Translations under genes and position numbers: made by a program
Assembly: GCF_045679545.1 (NCBI RefSeq)
Contig: NZ_CP166194.1
Location: forward strand, 1,984,001-2,048,000
DNA from: Enterovibrio sp045679545
Lineage (GTDB): Bacteria; Pseudomonadota; Gammaproteobacteria; Enterobacterales; Vibrionaceae
Reading direction: 5' to 3'
Length of the DNA: 64,000 bases
Part shown: positions 27,701 to 33,099 of the stretch, piece after piece
How the letters are laid out: each line of letters opens with the position of its first letter
Numbering within the stretch: position 1 is the first letter of the stretch
Notes under the pieces: model-generated
Databases searched by the model: none
What the model saw: the letters and a program-made list of their open reading frames with translations, nothing else
What the model was told of the DNA's origin: nothing

Positions 27701-30352
27701 CGCAGCGATGTCCCCCTGCGTTGTTGGAACGTCATCTTGCACGAAGATAGGCACACGAATGTTGCCTGACTTGTCCCCATCGGCATCTTCGGAATAGGCC
27801 AGCAGGTTGAAATTTAGCAAATTATTGCCATCACCGGGCTCATGATCTAACCCAGACAGCAATTCGAAACTAAAGGTGCCATCGGCTTCTAAGGTCACCT
27901 TGAACACATCACGGTTGTCACCCGACCCATCGTCAGCAACACCAAAATACGTTTTTGGATAAGCATCCGATGCAGGACGTTGTTCGAGAAAAACGGGATA
28001 GCCACTCGCAAGAACAGGATCCCCATTGGCATAAACAACATAGTCCGTATCGAAGAAGAAGTGGGAGAGATCATCGCCTACTACGCTATCTGCATCTAAG
28101 GTATTAGGGTCACCATCATCATTGGTGGTATCTATATTTAAATTACCGCTGGACTTAGAGCCCTCACTGATACCTGTGCCATCATCAATACTGCTCTCTT
28201 CGACGAAAATTGGCGCAGTGATGTTTAGACCAAAAGTTGTTGAATCATCATCAACCACGGTAAACGTGACCACACGCGCGGCATCGACGCTTGAATCGTT
28301 GGGGTCAACCAGTTTGTCACCGTCAGAATCTTCAACCTGAATCGGCAACTTAATCGCGATGACGAGGCCGTCAGCACTAACAAAGTTTTCAGATATTTGA
28401 TCGGCAGGATCCGACGGGTGCATCAGTGCCTGATACTGCGTAAACGCAGCGTCGACATCCATGCCTAGACCATCTGCCGCTTGTGTGGCAGTCAGCACGA
28501 TTTCAAGCGCTGGCTCACCATCTATAGATGCCAAAATGGTAAGGGTAGGATTGCCTGCAGCGTCGATTCCCTGCGTTATTGTTACGTCATCGACAGGCTT
28601 TCCAAGGTTATTCGAAAGAAGCTTCAGTTCACTGATGAGGGTGTCATTATTGTTGCCGTCATCAATAGAAATCGTGTCGGGAACCAAGCGATCTGACGTA
28701 GCCTCAAACTTTATCGTATTCGTATAGGTGTTTTTCTGCGCTGAGGGATCATATTGATTGGGTGTTAATGCTTCATCAAGGCTAAAGAAATCAGTAGGAA
28801 CGCCTTGTGCATCAAGCCTCTCACCACCCAGCGCAGGTGTGCCGTCAGTGACAGTAAAGGTAACAGAAGATAGATTGCTGACATCGCCGTCAGCGTCGGT
28901 CACTGTGAACGGTAAGGTAAAGCTGGATGTTTCATCATCGGCGTCGCCATCGCTGGCTTGATGCTGATCGATCGGCTGATATTGAACCACTTTACATTCA
29001 GCGGGATCGCCTGGAACACTCGATGGCTCAAGCGTAATTTCCAGCACTTTCTCTGGTGTACCGTTGTTGTCTGCATAAATGGTAATCACACCATCTACCG
29101 ACGTATCAATGGTTGTTGGCATGCCATGGCTGGTGATACCTGAAAACGCGGCTTCCGCTGCGGTCACGTCAAAGTCAGCGCTGGCGATCTGATCACTTCC
29201 CAAATCAATATCAACCGTTGTTGACACTTCTTTGGTTTCACTCGGATCAGTTTGCGGTTCTACAAGCTCAAGGCTAGCATCACCCACCACTGGCGCTTGG
29301 CCATCATTGCTAACCAAAGTTACGATGGCTGGGCTTTGCATCAAATCGCCACCCGCATCCGCGACTTGCAAAGGCAGATCAATCGATATGCTATCGCCAG
29401 TAATCGTCACGTATGTGCCCGTGCTGTCTAAATGATCGAGTGGCCCTGATTGCGTCAACGATGCAGAAACAGAGAGTCCGTTTCCATCTTGGGTGGCCGT
29501 TAAGGTTAAGGTGACGACGACCTCGCCATTCACCGTTCCTACCAGCGTAAAAGTGCCAACGCCATCACTATCCACACTCGTTTGACGAGTGAACAGTACG
29601 GGCTCGCCATTTGATGTCACACCCGCCAGATCAGCTTCGAACGCGGCTAAGTCGCTTGGCGCAATCTGAAGTGATCCGGGTAACAAACGATCTGTGCCAC
29701 CTTCAATGCTAAACGTCTGAGTTTGAGGGACACCATAAGGATTGACGTCTAGGTCGCCTTCGGTCACTTCGAGCCTAACACTCTGTCCACCAGCAGCATC
29801 TATATCAACGGCAGCCGCCCGAGAAGAATCGGATAAATCACCACCAAGAAAGTCCTCGTCATCATTATTCGCACCTAACGGTCCTGCAGTGTCGAACCCT
29901 GCTTCTGTTAAGGAAGACGCGTAAAGATAATCGATGACCACAAAACCAGCATTTGATGAGCCTAAATTTTCGCCCGCCGCGGTTTCTTCGAACAATTCAG
30001 TGGGATCGACCCCCTCTAAAATCATTCTCTGCAAATCAGCGATGTCGAGATTCAAACCTTGGTTTACATCAAGCCCATCAGCATTAAAGCGAACACCAAT
30101 ACCGGTAGTGGCAAGTTGAGCATCGCCTTCAGAAATTGGAATAAGGCAGGAGGCACAACGGCTGTCAATATAGAACTCTTGACCGCCTTGGCTGGCGACA
30201 ACGGCACCGTCATCATTGGTCAGCAACACTTGATTAGGCGCAATTTGCATACCGGGGCGCACAGGGACAATACCCGAGTCATTGGAAACTAAGAATGCTT
30301 GCCCTTTAACGCTGTCAACATTTAACTTCGTGTCAAACTCATGACCAATCAT
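18710..30352 (-). CDS. Giant LapA-like RTX adhesin, type I secreted
   Basis: 3,880 residues from the ATG at 30352 (GGGG about 9 bases upstream; a frame extension to 30433 lacks support). The N-terminal ~150 residues resemble the LapA retention module and carry TAAG at 124-127 (29972-29983), the dialanine motif that the LapG protease cuts, followed by GSSNAGFVVIDYLY. Then come two tandem 828-residue superrepeats of T1SS-143-like and VCBS-like beta domains, many further Ig/cadherin-like domains rich in DADGD-type calcium loops, and two RTX clusters near the C-terminus (GGAGDDILVGGLGADIL; GDGDDTLLGGLGNDILVGG). The last residues, LIQQQALKLD, fit a type I secretion signal. Only two cysteines are near the N-terminus (CASC). 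It is expected to anchor biofilms under cyclic-di-GMP control, but no LapB, LapC, LapD or LapG gene is in this window. Confidence 0.92.
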   Translation of the reverse strand: MIGHEFDTKLNVDSVKGQAFLVSNDSGIVPVRPGMQIAPNQVLLTNDDGAVVASQGGQEFYIDSRCASCLIPISEGDAQLATTGIGVRFNADGLDVNQGLNLDIADLQRMILEGVDPTELFEETAAGENLGSSNAGFVVIDYLYASSLTEAGFDTAGPLGANNDDEDFLGGDLSDSSRAAAVDIDAAGGQSVRLEVTEGDLDVNPYGVPQTQTFSIEGGTDRLLPGSLQIAPSDLAAFEADLAGVTSNGEPVLFTRQTSVDSDGVGTFTLVGTVNGEVVVTLTLTATQDGNGLSVSASLTQSGPLDHLDSTGTYVTITGDSISIDLPLQVADAGGDLMQSPAIVTLVSNDGQAPVVGDASLELVEPQTDPSETKEVSTTVDIDLGSDQIASADFDVTAAEAAFSGITSHGMPTTIDTSVDGVITIYADNNGTPEKVLEITLEPSSVPGDPAECKVVQYQPIDQHQASDGDADDETSSFTLPFTVTDADGDVSNLSSVTFTVTDGTPALGGERLDAQGVPTDFFSLDEALTPNQYDPSAQKNTYTNTIKFEATSDRLVPDTISIDDGNNNDTLISELKLLSNNLGKPVDDVTITQGIDAAGNPTLTILASIDGEPALEIVLTATQAADGLGMDVDAAFTQYQALMHPSDPADQISENFVSADGLVIAIKLPIQVEDSDGDKLVDPNDSSVDAARVVTFTVVDDDSTTFGLNITAPIFVEESSIDDGTGISEGSKSSGNLNIDTTNDDGDPNTLDADSVVGDDLSHFFFDTDYVVYANGDPVLASGYPVFLEQRPASDAYPKTYFGVADDGSGDNRDVFKVTLEADGTFSFELLSGLDHEPGDGNNLLNFNLLAYSEDADGDKSGNIRVPIFVQDDVPTTQGDIAASLDDASVGGNTTTVDVFAIIDPSTVPSDIESLQGADGAFITRIYNGKEWEEVSTTRPSTMTLYSTTDPTLEIATLRIDPRNEPVGEITFTLNPNLTDPQDVTTETIRYEVTDNDGDEASGQILLSIDIDAQGGQTASLTVVEGDLDNATYSAPDTQTFVIEAGTERLQPDSLQIAPDELAALESELAQITSNGEAVIFTRQTTVDSNGVGTLTLTGTVNGVVVIELVVTATQDGKDLNVSATLTQNAPLDHLSGTGTYVNIDGGKITVNVPLQVTDTGGDLMHNPAQLTLQSTDGAAPVTSASSIDLVEPQTDPSGTQSASTTSGIDLGSDEISNITFDTTAAEAEFAGITSHGMPTTVDTSVDGVITVYSDNNGTPEKVLEITFEPSGTTGEPTFSVTQYQPIDQHQASDGDADDEKSTFTLPYTVTDADGDESNSSSITFNIIDGTPASGGERLDASGAPVDVIALEESNTPNQYDASASENTQTGTISIAAISDRLVPDTISIDDGNNNATLINELKLLSNNLGEFVDDVTMTPSTDGAGNPVLTILASINGEPALQFVLTATQAADGLGVEVDAAFTQYQALIHPKEAGDQINENYVSADGDSINIKLPIQVEDTDGDKLVDPNDASSELARLVTFIVEDDETASGSLTSTDTLTVQESSIDSTTGVSQGSKSSGTLNIDNTNDSGDPNTFDVDKTLGDDLTGYFFETDYLTYSDGQPVLASDFPVSLEQRPATDTYPKTYFGVADDGSGDNRDVFQLTLAQDGTFEFELLSGLDHETGDGQNSLTFDLTAYTVDADGDESGRIRVPIEVQDDIPTAQGAIPLVVDDSPTDDTMVTVDVFEATDPSLPSDIEGLQGADGALITRIHNGVEWVDVSTTRPSTITLYSDTDPALELATMRIDPRNEPVGQIAFTFVANLDNPSAVLNQSIRYEVTDNDGDKAEGAIALTLNDQVPTITIAPATSGVIEGTEDQGQNDTDTEAAGVDASAGIAINVQLNIGDNDLGEAYEDAGTLVLDGEVTLMSKDPSGDIGGKFYFNGTEILPDGDGNIVFLGNMFQASGTVAPIIFDLSGVTFIPDPDYSSYDDTDLIQFDVELELNGHDPVFTSSPMEVTVSGVADAPTITLIGDAADGVFELKEDFNPFGTSINDPAQFVLSDLLSASLQDTDGSETLALEFTLSPNEGRFQGGAIYEDNGVWKLDDPSRLSQVRFIPNSEFSGDIALGIKAISTESAPTSTETAETTSSIILRVEPVADEARMVVRTVVGNEDAGNPDPNVAEGNTISLASAISLTTLGSDADGSEAMFVRIYDIPAGATLQLNDGGTITPITDTDRIAVADLANLELIPPVHSNENITLMVESIVVDSATNSPDDERILPAQPLNVLIAGVADTPEFEVENPGTNPGEWQYDAATGVVTTTVPEDGINGDGLVAVDFTVASGEKALAPTDSSESLTMIVSNLPDGVTFVVKNADGSLTDVELAFAGWATDGSGMSVPTYSVALDAFESGDVYLKLPPNTTEDLRIETKLVATENDGDDKAISTTIEVIVGPPVIDAADTYETSTTTGNEDAWVNIDWQPDLTVAGVPDSDAQGVKEFVVGATISGFADTDSVQLVKGSDVITLTPVSGEVTLTEAQIADGYQLQVKRAPHSDEDLTLTTSVTIRQDDFEGQTSAEKEISGTVNINIDAVVETEDGELQLLQAGTSVTEVSTDSNGRIEFLDGVIFAHPDDSSNETVTRIVITGLEEGFYVENGVSDGQGGWVLNDPNDFSIIAPANVPAGSTTFTISGLVEDEGDLGEGDSSPLTPVSSSLITLNYVGSNSNHEAYQLAPPAETVVVEGFEDNAFSLEAVGDALSFPPGGGGDSPFDQVTVVIAGDAIPAGTVIGGARYHIDNDTYVFEVPGRRDNGNPYPDGLDLTGLTVTPPDDYAGELFIPITLVNVDTRSGDTKSISFDIQLNVKPLVDLPSPDGAAQPSDNTLVEFSFSLDIKETQGLNADQQPLETGETEQVVSGQALEDGLIILSLNGSFADTDQANGEETITAATLTVPAGMGMFVLADGSESDTLVIDASQLDSIKFKPAPDFSGEVEVSASITITDTATTGTDSRTVNTTMNVEVTAVNDEVTFTQNGTDLGDTDVAAITVDEDTTSGASLADLGFSFSDIDGSESLASIIVENVPDGFTLSAPAVNASEGQWIIPASAITDNTSLSQITVEPAGNFSGTVNFTVTVFTQEDNLSEPVGHSQVVSLTVDPVGDGANANVNASASGTEDAAVHLEMEITAKDNRDSVSDTGQPSGVDVTENPPETLLITISGVPSGGKIVLPDGVVGTVTPETSDGGDIVVTIDSSRLDDLTFIPPQDVNGQLVLDLAIQTVDNGAVSTDVVNKQITVNLSAVNDEPVNILADSYAAEEDTVLTITDLQVQDVDARDGSSVVNVQLAVGTGSTLDLVGDSTGISVSGDGTNTLTLTGNIDAINALLAGGVNYEFAGENTSGDDTLTMTTRDRGNFGAGGQKFDRDTVSIVVAPKSDLPELSYATQLASMRAAVGAVVPLLGLMASLVDPIDNEFTLTFSGLGTSGELIDSAGNPVGTNDGSGNWTLSQTELASVMLEDLNLRFTSQPAGDITVTALSDVGDGDPKEASLTINVNVVDTATTPDLNDSDNSSDNLVVDGNQAARLHGGAGDDILVGGLGADILTGGEGDDQMWGGDIDGTGDSAADTFTWKSGDFGTAANVANDVIKDFENGIDVIDLSDAFDTAGVFTFTDLANRLDIQTVGGDTRIQVFDDTSAPIQNILIEGLTLNDLLGMDASGLTQDEILESMLMTGQLVVFDPNSTQFGTEADDTLTASDDGEQLFAGDGDDTLLGGLGNDILVGGAGNDTMTGGGGDDVYAWSGSDVATGTLATDTITDFAVGDTVTGDKLDISAILPDAVGSGSTISELLDYIRPEVTADGLTLHVSQTAGGMEVQDIVLQDIGLPDLGLDMSATGTDILNQLIQQQALKLD
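24850..29805 (-). repeat. Two tandem ~2,484-bp superrepeats inside the adhesin gene
   Basis: Copy 1 (about 29805-27325) and copy 2 (about 27324-24850) begin at GGQS and GGQT respectively, after DIDA, and run through matching landmarks such as PLDHL, YQPIDQHQASDGDADDE, TSHGMPTT, NQYD, TYFGVADDGSGDNRDVF and IRYEVTDNDGD. Matching bases at 26641 and 29125 give an offset of 2,484 bases, exactly 828 codons. The copies have diverged at the base level, so the duplication is not recent. Confidence 0.85.
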
Positions 30353-30749
30353 ATTTGTACCCCAATCTCTATCGCAACTTCGGCGAGAATCCGTGTCCCT
30401 GAAGGTTATGTGCATAGTGTAACCAGCTGACATTACGCTGTCTTACCCCTAACAGAGCTAGTTTCAATCTGCACTCAACATTGAGACAGCATGAGACAAG
30501 ATCCAAATCCCTTTCTGTCCAATGTTTAACTATCGAAACAAATGACACTTTTAAGATTAGGAAAATCAGCGCTATTCGCACCGAAATTTACATAGCAATG
30601 TCATTTGACGAACTCGAGTCCATACTTCCTCTGGGGATAAATATGACTAAGTACTTGAATATTCCCAATCAAGCCCTGATATTAGCCAGAAGAACAACAA
30701 AAGATGGGTGAGCAGGTCTACTGTTCGAATGCATCTACATGGAGTAAAT
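30353..30749. other. Divergent promoter region of adhesin and DUF1887 genes
   Basis: About 400 bases between the divergent starts. It should hold both promoters. A short 22-codon frame (ATG at 30643) lies here but has no other support. No clear operator was identified. Confidence 0.4.
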
Positions 30750-31919
30750 ATGGCCATTCACGTCGGTATAATTGACCAAGATCCAGTTCGATTGGTCACC
30801 GCCTTGCTGCACCGAAAATTCAAGGCCGAGAAAGTGATATTCATTGGTGTTGAATGTCAGCTTCAGCAGTTTGAACAGCTCAGTAAAGTATTAACGCCAA
30901 AGGGCATTATCACTGAGTTTTTCCAGATCCCTTCAGACATCAATATTCCTCTGATCAAAAGCAAAATCGTTGAACTCGCAGAGCGCCTGAAACAAGAAGG
31001 TGTAGAGGTGTGTTTCAATGCCAGCTGTGGGTTGCGTCACCGCCTTCTTACCGCATATGAAATCTTTCGCACCTATCACTGGCCCATTTATGTCATCGAA
31101 CCTTTCAGTGATGAATTGTGCTGGCTGTATCCTTACGGCCTTGAACAACAGCAGGTTGAAGACCACATCAATATCAGCGACTACCTAACGATTTTCGGTG
31201 CACGATGTGAATTGCAAGATGAAGACATTCGAAGTGTATTAGACACAACCATTGAATCGCTTGGCCATAAGTGGGCAAGCAACGCTTATGAATTAGGCCC
31301 AGGCCTTGCTACGCTCAATTACTTGGCAACAACCTGCCGTAAAGAGCAGAAGCTTGATGTTGAACTAAGCGAGAAACAACAAGGCTATCGTGAGCTAAAA
31401 ATGCTCATCGACGACCTCAATGACGCGCAACTCTCTACCTTTGAGAATGGCGTGCTGACATTCGCAAATGAAGCCGCTAGGCGATTTGCTAATGGTGAAT
31501 GGCTTGAATGGTATGTTCACCATGTGGTTGAAGAGATTAAACACGACCTGCTAACCATCCAAGATTTGTCTCTTGGTGTGCAGGTTTACCGCAAAATTGG
31601 CGAGAAAGAAGTGCGCAACGAACTGGATGTTGCCACGGTAGTGAACAACAAGCTTCACATCATCGAATGTAAAACCAAAGGGATGTCGAGCGATGGCGAT
31701 GACACGCTGTATAAGCTTGAATCGATTCGTGACCTTCTCGGCGGCTTACAAGCACGTGCAATGCTGGTCAGCTTCCGTCCGTTAAGGCATCACGATATCA
31801 CACGTGCGACAGACCTTGGCTTAGCGCTAATCGGCCCCGATCAACTTGCCGATCTAAAAACGCATCTTCATGAATGGTTCTTGGCCGCAGGAGGCACAGA
31901 GAAAGCATCGTTCGCGTAA
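30750..31919 (+). CDS. DUF1887 CARF-nuclease (Card1/Can2-like, VC1899 family)
   Basis: 389 residues. The N-terminal half (about 1-150) is a Rossmann-like CARF domain (HVGIIDQDPVRLVTALL, VCFNASCGLRHRL). A winged-helix linker follows, then a C-terminal PD-(D/E)XK nuclease with NELDVATVVNNKLHIIECK at about 291-309 (D...ExK). The family includes V. cholerae VC1899, whose structure is known, and Card1/Can2 enzymes that cyclic oligoadenylates switch on in type III CRISPR immunity. No CRISPR array or cas gene is in the window, so this is a stand-alone copy and its activator is unknown. GGAG seven bases before the ATG at 30750 fixes the start; a longer frame from 30708 exists. Confidence 0.9.
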   Translation: MAIHVGIIDQDPVRLVTALLHRKFKAEKVIFIGVECQLQQFEQLSKVLTPKGIITEFFQIPSDINIPLIKSKIVELAERLKQEGVEVCFNASCGLRHRLLTAYEIFRTYHWPIYVIEPFSDELCWLYPYGLEQQQVEDHINISDYLTIFGARCELQDEDIRSVLDTTIESLGHKWASNAYELGPGLATLNYLATTCRKEQKLDVELSEKQQGYRELKMLIDDLNDAQLSTFENGVLTFANEAARRFANGEWLEWYVHHVVEEIKHDLLTIQDLSLGVQVYRKIGEKEVRNELDVATVVNNKLHIIECKTKGMSSDGDDTLYKLESIRDLLGGLQARAMLVSFRPLRHHDITRATDLGLALIGPDQLADLKTHLHEWFLAAGGTEKASFA

Positions 31920-31927
31920 TGGCTTCA

Positions 31928-31960
31928 TCACGTTATCTCTGTGTCTTTGGGATAACGTGA
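31928..31960 (+). terminator. Hairpin after the DUF1887 gene
   Basis: A perfect 10-bp inverted repeat (TCACGTTATC / GATAACGTGA) with a 13-base loop, starting 8 bases past the stop. There is no T-run, so it may be a 3' stabilising hairpin or a rho-type end rather than a classic terminator. Confidence 0.4.
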
Positions 31961-32033
31961 TTCGCTAAGCGACCTTTCGCTAACTCGCCTCATTCGCAAG
32001 CCAATCAACAAAAAACGCGAAATCACAAAAAGC

Positions 32034-32059
32034 AAAAAGCCGGCAGATGCCAGCTTTTT
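32034..32059 (-). terminator. Terminator of udp
   Basis: An 11-bp stem with one mismatch (AAAAAGCCGGC / GCCAGCTTTTT), loop AGAT, with T-rich sequence beyond on the minus strand, 21 bases past the udp stop. Confidence 0.8.
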
Positions 32060-32080
32060 CATGTCTTTCATCGTGCTTGA

Positions 32081-32848
32081 TTAAGCAGTCAGCATCTTTC
32101 GCGCAGATTCAACAACAACTTTAATTGAACGTGCCTCGGTCTCCGCCATGGTCGCCTGATCTGGAATTTCTTTCTGGGTGCGGTTAATGATAACACCTGC
32201 CACACAGCCTGCCTTAAGCCCTGAACTTGCACACATGGTCAGCAAGGTCGCTGATTCCATCTCAAAGTTCAACACTCCCATGTCTTGCCACTCTTTCATT
32301 GAACCTTGGAAACGCTTAACCACGCGACCACTGAAAGTGTCATAACGTTCTTGACCAGGGTAGAAAGTATCACTCGATGCAGTGACACCAGTATGAACCG
32401 CCGCACCAGACGCATCTGCTGCGGCTTTCATGGCTGTTGCCACATCAAAATCGGCAACGGCTGGGAACTCAAGCGGTGCAAAGTGGGTGCTCGCACCATC
32501 AAGACGAACAGAACCTGTGGTCACAATCATGTCACCAACATTGATGTTTGGCTGAATGGCACCTGTTGTACCAACACGCAGGAAGGTACGTACACCAAGC
32601 TGAGCCAACTCTTCTACTGCAATCGATGTTGAAGGGCCACCAATACCCGTAGAACAAACGACCACTGACTGACCTTCCAGCTTCGCCAAGTAAACGGTAT
32701 ATTCGCGATGACTCGCCAAGAATTTAGGCGAATCCATCAAAGCGGCAATTTTCTCAACTCGCGCTGGATCACCAGGAATGATTGCTAGTGTTGCGCCTTC
32801 GAGATCAGATGCGTTGACACCCAAATGGAATACGGTTTGCTCAGTCAT
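32081..32848 (-). CDS. udp: Uridine phosphorylase
   Basis: 255 residues of the NP-I phosphorylase family, the usual Udp length. Landmarks: VFHLGVNASDLEGATLAIIPGDPARV near the start (phosphate-binding GDPxR), STGIGGPSTSIAVEEL around 66-81, GTTGAIQP, FRVGTTG, and NFEMESATLLT (the Glu-Met-Glu that holds the ribose) around 195. It converts uridine and phosphate to uracil and ribose-1-phosphate. GAGGAG-type ribosome site (GGAGACAATC) lies before the ATG. A CRP-like site is 180 bases upstream, in line with known CRP control of udp. Confidence 0.95.
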   Translation of the reverse strand: MTEQTVFHLGVNASDLEGATLAIIPGDPARVEKIAALMDSPKFLASHREYTVYLAKLEGQSVVVCSTGIGGPSTSIAVEELAQLGVRTFLRVGTTGAIQPNINVGDMIVTTGSVRLDGASTHFAPLEFPAVADFDVATAMKAAADASGAAVHTGVTASSDTFYPGQERYDTFSGRVVKRFQGSMKEWQDMGVLNFEMESATLLTMCASSGLKAGCVAGVIINRTQKEIPDQATMAETEARSIKVVVESARKMLTA

Positions 32849-33026
32849 GATTGTCTCCTCACAGTATCGTGCCCCTCAGCTTCATCTGAATAGAAAAGTG
32901 CTGAGTACGATTGCCACAGAAAATTAGGTGGCGATAAATTCAGTCACCACCTTAACGTTTGGAGTGAAAAATAAAGTGATGAAATTCAAATTTAATATAT
33001 TTTCATTTCATTACATTGCATTTGTG

Positions 33027-33042
33027 AGTGACATTGATCACC
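33027..33042. promoter_or_regulatory. CRP-like binding site upstream of udp
   Basis: AGTGA-CATTGA-TCACC fits the CRP consensus TGTGA-N6-TCACA with the inner four bases of each half intact. It lies between zntA and udp, upstream of udp. An additional short inverted repeat (AGGTGG ... CCACCT, 32926-32953) is closer to the gene. Confidence 0.5.
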
Positions 33043-33099
33043 AATAATAATGGGATTATCGATAAGCGCTTTCGCGCTCATCTTTTTGGTCGCGCAAAA

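Noticed and set aside
18900..30300. Many plus-strand reading frames inside the adhesin region
   Set aside because: They run opposite to the giant frame, lack ribosome sites and domain similarity, and reflect the skewed codon use of the repetitive adhesin.
30643..30711. 22-codon leader peptide upstream of the DUF1887 gene
   Set aside because: It has a weak GGGGAT site but no attenuator structure and no conserved features, so it is left out.
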